Positions 51,818-61,492 of a stretch of DNA of 64,000 nucleotides are shown one piece after another. The DNA comes from Chelatococcus sp. HY11 (lineage in GTDB: Bacteria; Pseudomonadota; Alphaproteobacteria; Rhizobiales; Beijerinckiaceae), in contig NZ_JAHBRX010000002.1 of assembly GCF_018398335.1 (NCBI RefSeq), positions 868,001-932,000 on the forward strand. Direction: 5' to 3'. Below the pieces are notes generated by a model. That model was not told the DNA's origin. It was given only the letters and a program-made list of their open reading frames with translations, and ran no database searches. Position numbers and translations under genes: made by a program. How positions within the stretch are numbered: the first letter of the stretch is position 1; every line of letters starts with the position of its first letter.

Positions 51818-52776
51818 CACGCGTCGCGGAAACGGCAGCGCTCGGGGGCGCTGCCGCTCTGGCGCGCCCTGTGAGAGCACGGCATGGAGCCACGCCGCAG
51901 GAGGGATATGGCTTTGCGCTCGCCCTGCTTGCGCCGTCGTCCGCGCTGATCGGCGCGCTCCTGCTGGTTCCGCTCGTTCTTCTGCTGATCATCAGCTTCA
52001 AGAGCGTCAAGCTCGGCAATATCGCCTTGATACTTAAGGCGGACTTCACCTGGGGCAATTATTTCCGGGTTCTGTCGGATCCCGCGACATGGCATAGTCT
52101 CTCCATCAGTGGAACCTATATCGCAGGTTCGTCGATCATCGCCTTCGGGCTGGGCCTCGCGACAGCCCTGATCCTGAATGAGAAGTTTCCCGCACAGCGC
52201 TTGTTTCGAACGCTTATCCTGCTGCCCTGGGCCGTCCCGGGCATCACAGCCACGATCGCCTTTTTGTGGATTTTGCAGCCGTCCTTTGGGGTTCTCAATT
52301 TCCTGCTGCGGACCCTTGGCCTCGCGACGCAGGACATCAACTGGTTCGGCGATTCGCGGCTTGCCCTTGCCGCGGTTATTTTCCCAACCGTATGGAAGAC
52401 GTATCCTTTTTTTACGATCATGCTGCTGGCAGCGCTGCAGACGATCCCGCGTGAACTCTATGAAGCCGCTTCGATCGATGGAGCCAACAGACGGCGTCAG
52501 TTCCAATGGATCACCTGGCCCAGCATCCGTCGCTATGCAATCGTCGCGCTCGTCTTCAACGCCATGTACGTCTTCCGCGAGTTCGACTTCATCTACGCGT
52601 CGACGAAGGGCGGACCGCAGGGGGCCACCGATACGATCGCGATCAGGATCTACAACCTCGCGTTTGAGGCGTTCGACATGGCCGCCGCTTCGGCGCTGGG
52701 CGTGCTGACTTTCGTCATTGTCGCGATCAGCGTGCTCGGCTTCGTGCGCTGGCAGATGAAGGTGGAGCAGCGCTGA
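51814..52776 (+). CDS. ABC sugar transporter permease, MalF/UgpA-like
   Basis: This 320-residue permease has about six helices after a ~35-residue cytoplasmic N-terminus rich in Ala and Arg. The EAA loop, which docks the ATPase, is LYEAASIDGANRRRQFQWITWP. YVFREFDFIYASTKGGPQGATDTIAIRIYNLAFEAFDMAAASALGVL is the family's C-terminal signature. It overlaps its neighbours (ATGA at 51814, one base at 52776), so the operon is translationally coupled. Confidence 0.9.
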   Translation: MTRVAETAALGGAAALARPVRARHGATPQEGYGFALALLAPSSALIGALLLVPLVLLLIISFKSVKLGNIALILKADFTWGNYFRVLSDPATWHSLSISGTYIAGSSIIAFGLGLATALILNEKFPAQRLFRTLILLPWAVPGITATIAFLWILQPSFGVLNFLLRTLGLATQDINWFGDSRLALAAVIFPTVWKTYPFFTIMLLAALQTIPRELYEAASIDGANRRRQFQWITWPSIRRYAIVALVFNAMYVFREFDFIYASTKGGPQGATDTIAIRIYNLAFEAFDMAAASALGVLTFVIVAISVLGFVRWQMKVEQR

Positions 52777-53621
52777 TGACAGCTGCGGCCGAATCCCGTC
52801 TCGCATCGACGCTTCGCCTTTTCCTCGCGGGGCTGCTGACAGTGCTCCTGCTGTTTCCCGTGTACTGGATGGCTCAGACGTCCATTCTGCCAACCTCATC
52901 GATCCTGTCACGCAACCCCGACCTCCTGCCTAAGATCGCCGACATCAATCTGTCCGCGTTCGAAACGCTGGTCCGGCAATATCCCGTCGCCCGGTGGTTC
53001 CTGAATTCGGCGATGATAACGGTAGGCTCCGCCTTGCTCAGCACGCTCTGCGCCACGCTTGCGGGCTACAGCTTGTCGCGGTTCAAGTCCCGAACCGCGA
53101 GCGGCATCGCCTTCGTGCTCCTGCTGGGGCGCGTGCTGCCGGGCACGCTCCTCGTGCTCCCTTATTTCGTGCTGTTCCGCTGGGCGGGGATCCTCGACAC
53201 CCATACCGCTGTCATTCTCGCCAACGCGTCGATGATCATCCCGTTCGCGACATTCATGATGAAGAACTATTTCGATGATGTACCGCGCGAACTCGACGAG
53301 GCGGCCAAAGTTGATGGCTGTTCCGCCATGACGGCGCTTTGGTTCGTGGTCCTTCCGATCGCGAGACCCGGAATGGCGGCGACGGTTGCATTCGCCGCGA
53401 CGGCAAGCTGGGTCGATCTTTTGTTTGCCCGGACGCTGTTGCTGTCGGCGGAGAATTGGACCGTTCCCGTTGGTATCGCCTCTCTCATTGGCGAAGTGCA
53501 GACGAGCTGGAACCAGCTGATGGCGGCGGGGGTTCTATCCGTCTTGCCCGTATTTGCAGTCTATTGGTTCGCGCAACCTTATCTTGTCGGCGGCATGACA
53601 TCCGGTGCGGTGAAGGGCTGA
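52776..53621 (+). CDS. ABC sugar transporter permease, MalG/UgpE-like
   Basis: This 281-residue permease has an N-terminal helix (LRLFLAGLLTVLLLFPVYWMAQTS), the MalG segment NSAMITVGSALLSTLCATLAGYSLSRFK, the EAA loop LDEAAKVDGCSAMTALWFVVLPIARPG and the terminal QPYLVGGMTSGAVKG typical of the family. It completes the channel with MalF at 51814. No ATPase follows. The next gene is an FAD oxidoreductase 31 bases on. Confidence 0.9.
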   Translation: MTAAAESRLASTLRLFLAGLLTVLLLFPVYWMAQTSILPTSSILSRNPDLLPKIADINLSAFETLVRQYPVARWFLNSAMITVGSALLSTLCATLAGYSLSRFKSRTASGIAFVLLLGRVLPGTLLVLPYFVLFRWAGILDTHTAVILANASMIIPFATFMMKNYFDDVPRELDEAAKVDGCSAMTALWFVVLPIARPGMAATVAFAATASWVDLLFARTLLLSAENWTVPVGIASLIGEVQTSWNQLMAAGVLSVLPVFAVYWFAQPYLVGGMTSGAVKG

Positions 53622-53652
53622 AACGGAAGCGACCAGTGCTGGAGGAATTACT

Positions 53653-55029
53653 GTGAACGATACAGTCTATCGCGAGGAAGCGAAAGATATACCGGTCATT
53701 GCCGATGTTGACGTTCTGGTCGTCGGCGGTGGGCCAGCCGGCGTATCTGCCGCGGTGGGTGCGGCGCGCGCGGGTGCGCGGACTTTCCTCGTCGAACGCC
53801 ACGGCTTTCTGGGCGGGATGTGGACCGCGGGCATGGTCTTGACACTCGCTGGCTTCAACTCCTGGCTTCGGCCTTACCACCGTTGTGTCGGTGGCGTGGC
53901 TGGGGAATGGATCCGCAAAGCGGCCGCGTTGAACGGGTGTCAGGACCATACGGGCTTTGTCCTGAACTCTGATCCGGAGATCATGAAGCGCGTTGCCGAT
54001 GATCTCGTGACGGAGGCGGGCGTCGATCTCCTCTTTCACTGTTGGGGCGCCGATCCGATCCTCGAGAATGGTGCCGTAAAGGGACTGTGTATCGAGAATG
54101 TCGAAGGCCGACAGGCCATCCGTTCACGAGTTACGGTCGATTGCACGGGCGATGGCGATGTCATGGCACGCGCCGGTGCGCGCTGGACCAAAGGCCAGTC
54201 GCTCCAGCCGATGACCATGTCATTCAGGATGGGAAATCTCCAGATCGAGACCGACAAGGACATTCATAAGCCAGTGTCTCCCCCCATCGGTCCGGAGCCG
54301 GGTTATCTGCGTGAGCCCACACTCAGCCAATACGCGTCGGTACGGCAGGACGTGGTGGTCGATGCCGACCACATGCAGGCAGAGCGCGAGAGCGGGCGGT
54401 TGCCGCGCTATGGCGGGCCGTGGTTCGGCGGCCTCGACGCGGATGTAATCTGGGTGAATTCAACACGGATCACCGGCGATGCCTCCGTTGCGTCGGAACT
54501 CACGCGGGCCGAGCTCGCAGGTCGTCGCGAAACAGCGGAAATCGTCGATTATTTCGTGAGACATTTGCCGGGCTTTGCCGCGGGACGGCTTATCCAGACC
54601 AGCACGCAGATCGGAATCCGGGAAACGCGGCGGCTCGAGGGCGTCTACACGCTGAAAGCCGAGGACATCCTCGGCCGCACGGATTTCGACGACGGGATCG
54701 CCCTTGGCTGTTGGCCGATCGACGTGCATCCGACAACGGACGCAATCGGCCATCATGCGATGTATGTGCCCCTGCCCTATCGCATCCCATACCGATCCCT
54801 TCTGCCGACCAATGTGAATGGATTGCTGGTGGCCGGACGATGCTTCTCGGCTGACAGGGAGGCACTTGGTTCCGCGCGGGTCGGCGCGACCTGCGCCGCG
54901 ATGGGGCACGCCGCCGGCGTCGCCGCGGCGATCGCCGCAGCGGCCTCCGCGGAACCGCGTGCTCTTGATGCAAGCCGTATCCAGCAGGATCTGCGCGCTC
55001 AGGACGCGATCATTGACTACCCGGGCTGA
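53653..55029 (+). CDS. FAD-dependent oxidoreductase (FAD_oxidored family)
   Basis: This 458-residue protein starts at a GTG after GGAGGAATTACT. The FAD-binding loop is [37 protein letters not shown] (residues ~18-55). [17 protein letters not shown] (near 160) and [20 protein letters not shown] are further conserved elements, and [35 protein letters not shown] is the C-terminal FAD region. The family's founding examples act on unknown carbon compounds and are frequent in polyol and glycan loci. It probably oxidises the sugar or alcohol imported by the preceding system. It carries no signal peptide. Confidence 0.88.
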   Translation: MNDTVYREEAKDIPVIADVDVLVVGGGPAGVSAAVGAARAGARTFLVERHGFLGGMWTAGMVLTLAGFNSWLRPYHRCVGGVAGEWIRKAAALNGCQDHTGFVLNSDPEIMKRVADDLVTEAGVDLLFHCWGADPILENGAVKGLCIENVEGRQAIRSRVTVDCTGDGDVMARAGARWTKGQSLQPMTMSFRMGNLQIETDKDIHKPVSPPIGPEPGYLREPTLSQYASVRQDVVVDADHMQAERESGRLPRYGGPWFGGLDADVIWVNSTRITGDASVASELTRAELAGRRETAEIVDYFVRHLPGFAAGRLIQTSTQIGIRETRRLEGVYTLKAEDILGRTDFDDGIALGCWPIDVHPTTDAIGHHAMYVPLPYRIPYRSLLPTNVNGLLVAGRCFSADREALGSARVGATCAAMGHAAGVAAAIAAAASAEPRALDASRIQQDLRAQDAIIDYPG

Positions 55030-55139
55030 TATCAGACCCACCTCCGTACCAGGCAGCGGCTTTTCTTCCCCAGTTCGGGGCAGGCCCGCATCATTCTTCC
55101 ATACCTCTCGCCGAGCAGGCCCGGCATTGGAGCCTATCC

Positions 55140-56177
55140 ATGAAAGCCCTCGTTCTCGAATGCCCCCGCAAACTGGCCCTTCGCGATATCGATCTCGAAG
55201 CGGAAGCGGGACACGGCGAAGTCAAGATCAGGCTGAACACTGTGGGTATCTGTGGTTCCGATGTGCACTACTATACGCACGGCCGCATCGGCCCCTTCGT
55301 CGTGGATGCGCCGATGGTGCTCGGCCATGAAGCCGCGGGTACTGTCGTCGCCATCGGCGAGGGCGTGACCAGCCTCCAACCAGGAGACCGTGTCTGTATG
55401 GAGCCAGGCCTCCCTGATCCTCACTCGCGGGCCTCACGTCTTGGCATTTACAATGTAGACCCAAGCGTGACTTTCTGGGCTACACCGCCGGTACATGGCG
55501 TCATCCGGCCCTTCGTCGTGCATCCCGCGAATTTCACCTTCAAGATACCGGATTCCATCAGCTTCGCTGAGGCTGCGATGGTGGAACCATTCGCCGTCGG
55601 GATGCAGGCCGCAGCGAAGGCGAAGATCCAGCCGGGTGACACCGCCGTTGTCATCGGCGCCGGGCCAATCGGCATCATGGTGGCCATCGCCGCCTTGGCC
55701 GGCGGTTGTGCGCGGGCCGTCGTAGCAGATATCGCTCGGCCGAAACTCGACATCGCGGCATCCTATGAAGGCGTGATCCCCGTGAACGTGCGCGAAGGCA
55801 ACCTCCTGGCGGAAGTCGCGCGATTGACGGGGGGGTGGGGGGCCGACGTCGTCTTCGAATGTTCGGGTTCTGCGGTCGTCTGGTCCGACATCGTGGATCT
55901 GCCCCGTCCTTGCGGCACCATCGTGGCGGTCGGACTGCCCGTTGATCCCGTGCCCTTCGATGTCGCCCGGCTGTCGACGAAAGAGTTGAAGGTGGAGACC
56001 GTATTTCGCTACGCGCATCAGTATGACAGGGCGCTTGCCTTGATGGGATCTGGCCGCGTGGATCTCAAGCCTCTCGTCTCCGCGACATTCCAGTTCGAGG
56101 AAGCCATTGCCGCCTTCGAGCGCGCCGCTGAGGCGCGGCCGGCCGACGTCAAGCTCCAGATCCGCCTCGAAGATTGA
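55140..56177 (+). CDS. Zinc-dependent medium-chain dehydrogenase, xylitol/sorbitol (L-iditol) type
   Basis: This 345-residue enzyme has catalytic-zinc ligands Cys38 ([10 protein letters not shown]) and His63-Glu64 (GHEAAGTV). The NAD fold's glycine loop is [49 protein letters not shown] (residues ~88-120) is the region that carries four structural-zinc cysteines in sorbitol dehydrogenase; here they are absent, as in bacterial xylitol dehydrogenases. It oxidises a polyol such as xylitol, sorbitol or a related compound to a ketose. It is the last gene of the rightward run; its stop abuts the convergent oxidoreductase gene. Confidence 0.9.
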   Translation: MKALVLECPRKLALRDIDLEAEAGHGEVKIRLNTVGICGSDVHYYTHGRIGPFVVDAPMVLGHEAAGTVVAIGEGVTSLQPGDRVCMEPGLPDPHSRASRLGIYNVDPSVTFWATPPVHGVIRPFVVHPANFTFKIPDSISFAEAAMVEPFAVGMQAAAKAKIQPGDTAVVIGAGPIGIMVAIAALAGGCARAVVADIARPKLDIAASYEGVIPVNVREGNLLAEVARLTGGWGADVVFECSGSAVVWSDIVDLPRPCGTIVAVGLPVDPVPFDVARLSTKELKVETVFRYAHQYDRALALMGSGRVDLKPLVSATFQFEEAIAAFERAAEARPADVKLQIRLED

Positions 56178-57266
56178 CTACGTCAACTCGACCGCCCGTC
56201 CTTCCTTGATACTGCGCTCCGCGGCAAGGACAATGCGCAAGCTATCCACCGCGGCAGCCATTGATTGCGACAAGTCGAGGTTCTCGCGAATAGATCTCAG
56301 GAAATATTCCTGCTCCCGCTTACATAACTCATGATGCCCTGGCTCATCATCCATAAGAAGTACTTCATCCTGTCTGATAAAATTCCTGTTTTCATCGACG
56401 ACCGCATGATGAACCCTGATGGTATCTGTTTTGGTATGTCGGTCGAGATCCGCGGATCCGGACATGGTGTCACGCGCCACAACTTCGTCGTCGTCTCGCC
56501 CAGCCACAATGGATACCGAACCCCTGGGCCCGATGACATCTTTGACGAAATAGGCCGTTTCACTCATCATGGGTCCCCATCCCGCCTCATACCAGCCAAC
56601 GGATCCGTCATCGAAGGTCACATGCAGATGCCCATAGTTGTCCTGCGCCGCCTCCGCCCAGAGCTTGGCGCCGATGCCATGGACCCGGACGGGTCTGGCG
56701 CCCGTCAGCTGGCACATGACATCGACATAATGGACGCCGCAATCGACAATGGGGATCAGTGAATCAATGAGATTCTTGTGCCAGTACCAAGCAGGCCCGC
56801 TGGACTGCTGATTGAGATTCAAGCGCATGACCAGCGGCTTGCCCAAAGACGTTCCGATCTCGATGAAGCGTATCCAGGACGGATGAACCCGAAGAATATA
56901 GCCAAGAACGAGTTTTCGATCCCGTGCCTTCGCCGCGGCGACAACCCGCTCCGCATCCTCAATCGTTGTCGCGATGGGCTTTTCCATGAACACATGGCAA
57001 CCGGCCTCGATCGCCTTGATCGCATAGCTCGCATGGGTATTCGGCCAGGAATTGATGGAAACCGCGTCAGGCCTGGTGTGCTCCAGTGCTTCATCCAGGT
57101 CTTCGTAAAGCGGATACATGTCGTATCCCGGCGGCAACTGTTTGGATTTGATCGTGCGGCTCATGATGCCCACGATCTCGAAACCATCGATCTGCCGATA
57201 CGCCTCGGCGTGCGACAGCCCCATGTTGCCAAGGCCAACGATGAGTATTCTGACTTTCTCTGGCAT
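56178..57266 (-). CDS. Gfo/Idh/MocA-family NAD(P)-dependent oxidoreductase
   Basis: This 362-residue protein has the N-terminal Rossmann motif RILIVGLGNMGLSHAEAYRQI, the family signature EKPIATT (near residue 88), HPSWIRF and YWHKNLIDSLIPIVDCGVHYVDVMCQL, where the substrate-binding His/Asp lie. Members oxidise cyclitols and sugars such as myo-inositol and glucose. ATG 57266 follows AGGAAGAAGAAGAT; the longer TTG start at 57290 is less likely. It sits downstream of the TIM-barrel gene in a leftward operon headed by a sugar importer. Confidence 0.88.
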   Translation of the reverse strand: MPEKVRILIVGLGNMGLSHAEAYRQIDGFEIVGIMSRTIKSKQLPPGYDMYPLYEDLDEALEHTRPDAVSINSWPNTHASYAIKAIEAGCHVFMEKPIATTIEDAERVVAAAKARDRKLVLGYILRVHPSWIRFIEIGTSLGKPLVMRLNLNQQSSGPAWYWHKNLIDSLIPIVDCGVHYVDVMCQLTGARPVRVHGIGAKLWAEAAQDNYGHLHVTFDDGSVGWYEAGWGPMMSETAYFVKDVIGPRGSVSIVAGRDDDEVVARDTMSGSADLDRHTKTDTIRVHHAVVDENRNFIRQDEVLLMDDEPGHHELCKREQEYFLRSIRENLDLSQSMAAAVDSLRIVLAAERSIKEGRAVELT

Positions 57267-57294
57267 GATATCTTCTTCTTCCTGAGCCAATCAG

Positions 57295-58131
57295 TCAGAA
57301 CGCGGACAGCCAGTCTTCGAGTTGAGCCTTCGCTTTCAGAATGCCCGCGTTGCGCGTCTCACCCGTGAACTCCGTCTCGATAATCCAGGGCCCGTTGAAG
57401 CCAATTCCGACGAGCTTCTTCAACAGCGCGGGATGATCAACCTGCCCCTCGCCAAGCTGCATCTCCTTGCCGAGCTTCTTCGTATCGACGGGATAGCAGC
57501 CATCCTTGATGTGAACCTGGCGAATGTAAGGGCCTAAGATGTCGACAGCATCCACCGGATTGGCTTTGCCGTAGACGATCAGATTAGCCGCGTCGAAATT
57601 GACGCCTACATTGTCCATTCCAACGTCCTCGATCAGACGGCACAGCGTGACAGGCGTCTCCTGCCCTGTCTCGAAGCAGAACTCCTGACCGTTCGCTTTG
57701 CAGTGGGCTGCAATGTCACGCACCACAGGCACCAACGACTTGTAGGTTGGTTCATTGCAATCTTCCGGCACGAAGCCGATATGCGTCATCACCATCTTGA
57801 TCCCGAGAGACGCCGCAAAGTCCGACGCATATTTGGTAATGGCGATGCGCTCCTCGCGCAGATGCGGCGGGACGAGGCCTGTGGTGATCGGACCACCGAC
57901 GAAATCCCAGACCACATGCCCGGGCCAGCCGGCCCAGAAGCCCGTGACCTCCATGGCGAGCCGCTTCATTTCCTTGCGAAAGTGCTCCTTGATCTCATCC
58001 GTCAAGGCGGCAGGATTATACGCCGACAGGTGACATACGTCGAAGCCGAGATCATGAACGCCGGAGATGATGTTCTCATGTTCGGTCCGGATCTTGGTCA
58101 CCAGGCCAGTCGTCTTGTTGACAGTGCTCAT
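57295..58131 (-). CDS. Sugar phosphate isomerase/epimerase-like TIM-barrel protein (xylose isomerase-like)
   Basis: This 278-residue AP-endonuclease-2-type TIM barrel has metal-site elements FCFETGQET (Glu near residue 154), NVGVNFDAANL, RQVHIKDG (His near 207) and IIETEFTGE (Glu near 259). This set is shared by D-tagatose 3-epimerase, hydroxypyruvate isomerase and IolE/IolI. It would epimerise or dehydrate the sugar or cyclitol made by the adjacent Gfo/Idh/MocA enzyme, a pairing usual in cyclitol and glucoside pathways. The two genes lie 28 bases apart. Confidence 0.85.
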   Translation of the reverse strand: MSTVNKTTGLVTKIRTEHENIISGVHDLGFDVCHLSAYNPAALTDEIKEHFRKEMKRLAMEVTGFWAGWPGHVVWDFVGGPITTGLVPPHLREERIAITKYASDFAASLGIKMVMTHIGFVPEDCNEPTYKSLVPVVRDIAAHCKANGQEFCFETGQETPVTLCRLIEDVGMDNVGVNFDAANLIVYGKANPVDAVDILGPYIRQVHIKDGCYPVDTKKLGKEMQLGEGQVDHPALLKKLVGIGFNGPWIIETEFTGETRNAGILKAKAQLEDWLSAF

Positions 58132-58165
58132 CGCGGCATCGTCCTCACTTATAGTATGCCGATAG

Positions 58166-59011
58166 TCAGCCTTTGACCGCGCCCATGGTGAGGCCTCTCA
58201 CAAGGGCGCGTTGAACGAAGAGGTAGAAGACGAGAACCGGCAGCATCGCCAGAACGGCCGCCGCCGTGAGCTCGCCCCATCGCACCTCTTCGTAGGAAAC
58301 CCAATTATAGATGCCCAGCGGCAACGTCTTCGCATGACGATTGGTCAGAACCATCGCGTAGAGAAACTCATTCCAGGCGTAGATGAATGAAAAGATCGCG
58401 GAGGTTGCCAAGCCCGGCTTGCAAGATGGCAAAACGACATAGCGAAATGTCTGCCACTGTTCGCAACCATCGATACGCGCGGCCTCCTCCAGCTCGATCG
58501 GAAGATCGACGATGTAGCTCCTCATCATCCAGATCACAAAGCCAAGTATGATCGTCAGATAGACGATAACCAGAGCCGTATAGGTGTCCTTGAGGCCGAG
58601 GTTCGTAAAGATGACAAAAAACGGAATGATGAACGCGACCGGCGGAATCATCCGTGTGCTTAAAATGCCGAGAAGCAGGGTGCGCTTCCCCCGAAAATGG
58701 CGCCGCGCAAGGATATACGCCGCCGGGACACCAAGCATCAATCCGATCGCCGTCGCCGACAAGGTCACGATCAGACTGTTCTGCGTGTAATCAAGCAGAG
58801 AGCCTTCGTTCCACACCGTGCGGTAATGCTCGAAGGTCGGCACAAACAGCCACTTCGGCGGCATCGAGAGCGCATCAGCGCGCGTCTTGAGCGACATCAG
58901 GATCGCCCAGAAGATCGGCATGATGAACACGATCGCGACGATGACCAGGCCGATGGTGTTGAGGATATCCCCCAGTGTGATGGGGCGATCGCGGTCGCGT
59001 GCGTTAGCCAA
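58166..59011 (-). CDS. ABC sugar transporter permease, MalG-like (second importer)
   Basis: This 281-residue permease has first helix LNTIGLVIVAIVFIMPIFWAILMSLKTRADAL, the NSLIVTLSATAIGLMLGVPAAYILARRHFRGK segment, EAA loop ELEEAARIDGCEQWQTFRYVVLPSCKPG and the terminal FVQRALVRGLTMGAVKG. It overlaps the preceding permease gene by eight bases and ends 34 bases before the isomerase gene. It forms the channel with the product of 59004-59900. Confidence 0.9.
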   Translation of the reverse strand: MANARDRDRPITLGDILNTIGLVIVAIVFIMPIFWAILMSLKTRADALSMPPKWLFVPTFEHYRTVWNEGSLLDYTQNSLIVTLSATAIGLMLGVPAAYILARRHFRGKRTLLLGILSTRMIPPVAFIIPFFVIFTNLGLKDTYTALVIVYLTIILGFVIWMMRSYIVDLPIELEEAARIDGCEQWQTFRYVVLPSCKPGLATSAIFSFIYAWNEFLYAMVLTNRHAKTLPLGIYNWVSYEEVRWGELTAAAVLAMLPVLVFYLFVQRALVRGLTMGAVKG

Positions 59012-59900
59012 TTTTCACGTCTCCCCAGCGAACGATGAGAATGGTGGACGCCAGGACGATCAAGAAAAGCACCATCGCCAGCGCGGATGCATATCCCATT
59101 CGCAGAAAGCTGAACCCGGACGCATAGACATAGAGCGCCAGTGTCTCCGTCGACGTTCCAGGCCCCCCACGCCCCACAATGTAAAAGACATCGAAGGTCT
59201 TCAGGAGCGCGATCACGCGAAAAACAATCCCGACCATGAGGATCGGCTTCAAGAGAGGCAGCTTGATATTCTTGAAGACCTGCCAGGGATTGGCGCCATC
59301 GATGCGGGCCGCATCCGACAGCTCTTCCGGAAGCGTGAGCAACCCGGTGTAGATGATAAGCATCAGCTCGGGCGTGTGCTGCCAGACCTCCACGATGATC
59401 AGGGAGATCAGCGCCTGATTTGGGCTATAGATCCACTCGAACGGGCCCAGGCCGACAAACGCCAGGAGATAGTTCAGCAGCCCAAGGCTCGGACTGAACA
59501 GCAGGCGCCAGACGAAGGCAACTGCAATGGGCGTGATAATGATCGGCAGCAGGATCAACCCGCGAAGCGCGCCGACGGCCCACCGCTGCCGAAACAGCAT
59601 GAGAGCAATGACAAAGCCAAGCACCAGCTCGATGATAAGCGAAGCCGTCACGAAGATGAAGGTGCGTCCCGCTGCCGCCCAGAAACGTTGATCGAGTACC
59701 AGTTCGGCGTAGTTGTCAAGCCCGTTGAAGCCGCGCTCAAAGCTCTTTGGAAGATAGTAATTCTGGAAGCTGGTCGTAATCGTGTAAAATAGCGGAATGA
59801 CGTTGATAACAATGAGAACAAGGAGCGCTGGGGCGAGAAAACTGGCGGGGAGAAGCCAGTCTCTCGCCTTCGCGCGCAGGTTCGCTAGAGTTGAATGCAT
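59004..59900 (-). CDS. ABC sugar transporter permease, MalF-like (second importer)
   Basis: This 298-residue permease has first helix LPASFLAPALLVLIVINVIPLFYTITTSFQNY, EAA loop LSDAARIDGANPWQVFKNIKLPLLKPI and C-terminal TFDVFYIVGRGGPGTSTETLALYVYASGFSFLRMGYASALAMV, the MalF/UgpA-type signature. It lies 68 bases after the binding-protein gene. No ATPase gene follows, just as in the first sugar system. Confidence 0.9.
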   Translation of the reverse strand: MHSTLANLRAKARDWLLPASFLAPALLVLIVINVIPLFYTITTSFQNYYLPKSFERGFNGLDNYAELVLDQRFWAAAGRTFIFVTASLIIELVLGFVIALMLFRQRWAVGALRGLILLPIIITPIAVAFVWRLLFSPSLGLLNYLLAFVGLGPFEWIYSPNQALISLIIVEVWQHTPELMLIIYTGLLTLPEELSDAARIDGANPWQVFKNIKLPLLKPILMVGIVFRVIALLKTFDVFYIVGRGGPGTSTETLALYVYASGFSFLRMGYASALAMVLFLIVLASTILIVRWGDVKIG

Positions 59901-59968
59901 CGCCTCACCGGATTGCTTGGAATACTAAAAACGAGGCAATACATCGTATCCTGCACTACTGCGCTCAC

Positions 59969-61300
59969 CTATTTCGAGCGCGCCAGAGCCTTGTCCATCC
60001 TCTCCGCGGCGGATGACAGGTTGGATTGCGCCGTGCCCTGCTTGAGGATGGTCGCGTTCACCGCGCCGCCGTAGATATCCAGCCATTCATCGATCGCCGT
60101 AATCCGCGGCGGGCCAGGGGTCGGCTCGGCAGGCATCATCGATTTGATCGTCGCCGCCGCCCACGCCGCCGGGTATTTGGTGCGCAGGGAGGGGGCCTCG
60201 AAAACGGACTTCCGCGCCCCGATGCCGGCGGCTTCACCTATTTTCAGCCCGACATCCTTGCTGGTTACCCAAGACATGAACAGCGCCGCGCCCGGCTTGT
60301 TCTTCGATGATGCGCTGATGCTGAGCATCCAGGCGCCAGTATTGGCCATAGCCCCTGCAGGTCCGGCCGGCATGCTCGCGTAACCGACCTTCCCAGACAC
60401 GGTCGATTTCTTTGGATCCTCGATCTGCGACATGAAGACGGACGCGTCGAGATACATCGCGGCCTTACCTTGCTGGAAGTCCGAGACTGTTTCATACCAC
60501 GTATAGTTGCCCACGCCGACCGGACCGGCATCCTGGAGCAGCTTTGCATACATGGATATGGCGGCAACGGCCTCGGGACTGTCAAACGTCGCCTTGGTCG
60601 GGCTTTCCGCGTTGTCGAAGACCTTGCCGCCATAGGACCAGATGAAGCCGCTGCTGTTCCAGGCGGTGTGAATTTTTTCGCCGCGCAGCAACATTCCGGC
60701 CATCTTGCCTGGCTGATTCAGCGCGACGGCGGTCTTGTAAAGCTCGTCGAAAGTCGTCGGCACGGCCATGCCCGCCGCGTCGAGAACATCCTTGCGATAG
60801 TAAAGGATCTGCGCCTCGCCCGTCACCGGCAACGCAAACCGCTTGCCGTTGATGAAGGTGTTCCTGGTCAAGGATGGAAGGAAATCATTGACGTCATAGG
60901 ATGCACCATCGAAATATTTTGGATTGGCGATGTAATTATCCAATTCCTCAACCCAGCCGGCCTTGCTGTATTGGACGATGGCCTGGTCCATCATCACAAC
61001 GTCAAAGGTGCCGGCACCGGAGGAAAGATCCACCAGGCGTTTGTTCATATACTCGTCCTGGGAATAGGACTCGATCTGAACTTTTATACCCGTCAGTTTT
61101 TCGAATTCGGGAATGAGCGGCCGAATAGTATCGGTGAAAACATGCTTATTCATACCGATGAAAAGCGTCGTTCCTTTTGCCTGCTGCCAGTCGACCGTGC
61201 CGCTCTGTGCGAAACTCGCCGACGCACCGCCCACAAGCGTAAGGGCCGCAAGTCCGGTGGCACGCGCCAGGACCTCCCGTCTAAACATTCCGTATGCCAT
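59969..61300 (-). CDS. ABC sugar transporter substrate-binding protein (family 1, second importer)
   Basis: This 443-residue protein starts at ATG 61300, preceded by GAGGGGAG. The N-terminus (MAYGMFRREVLARATGLAALTLVGGASASFA) has two arginines before a hydrophobic core, so it may be Tat- or Sec-exported, with cleavage after SFA near residue 31. TLFIGMNKHVFTDTIRPLIPEFEKLTGIKVQIESYSQDEYMNKRLVDL opens the mature family 1 fold. FQQGKAAMYLDASVFMSQ and NTGAWMLSISASSKNK are conserved central elements. It is divergent from the ROK gene, with an operator-like repeat between them. Confidence 0.9.
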   Translation of the reverse strand: MAYGMFRREVLARATGLAALTLVGGASASFAQSGTVDWQQAKGTTLFIGMNKHVFTDTIRPLIPEFEKLTGIKVQIESYSQDEYMNKRLVDLSSGAGTFDVVMMDQAIVQYSKAGWVEELDNYIANPKYFDGASYDVNDFLPSLTRNTFINGKRFALPVTGEAQILYYRKDVLDAAGMAVPTTFDELYKTAVALNQPGKMAGMLLRGEKIHTAWNSSGFIWSYGGKVFDNAESPTKATFDSPEAVAAISMYAKLLQDAGPVGVGNYTWYETVSDFQQGKAAMYLDASVFMSQIEDPKKSTVSGKVGYASMPAGPAGAMANTGAWMLSISASSKNKPGAALFMSWVTSKDVGLKIGEAAGIGARKSVFEAPSLRTKYPAAWAAATIKSMMPAEPTPGPPRITAIDEWLDIYGGAVNATILKQGTAQSNLSSAAERMDKALARSK

Positions 61301-61416
61301 TCTAAACTCCCCTCTGTCGCTTCGAGACTTATTTTCTGGGAAAATAGGCATGCTTTTTCTTGACAGGCCCGCATTTCTCGATCAGGCCAACTGGAGCTAA
61401 AATCGCTTCTTGAGAT

Positions 61417-61438
61417 ATTTGTTCTCAAACGAACAAAT
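61417..61438. promoter_or_regulatory. Perfect inverted repeat, probable ROK-repressor operator
   Basis: ATTTGTTC (61417-61424) and GAACAAAT (61431-61438) are perfect 8 bp arms around TCAAAC. The site lies in the gap between the divergent sugar importer (start 61300) and the ROK gene (start 61493). That is where an autoregulating repressor would bind to control both. Confidence 0.7.
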
Positions 61439-61492
61439 GTGTCAAGCTGCAATTCCTTGGACGGGCATAACGACGACGCGCTTGGGTTCCAT

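Noticed and set aside
58887-61363. Rightward open frames of about 300 codons (58887-59792 and 60470-61363) opposite the second sugar importer
   Set aside because: Charge-rich antisense translation with no family; importer genes on the other strand are unambiguous.
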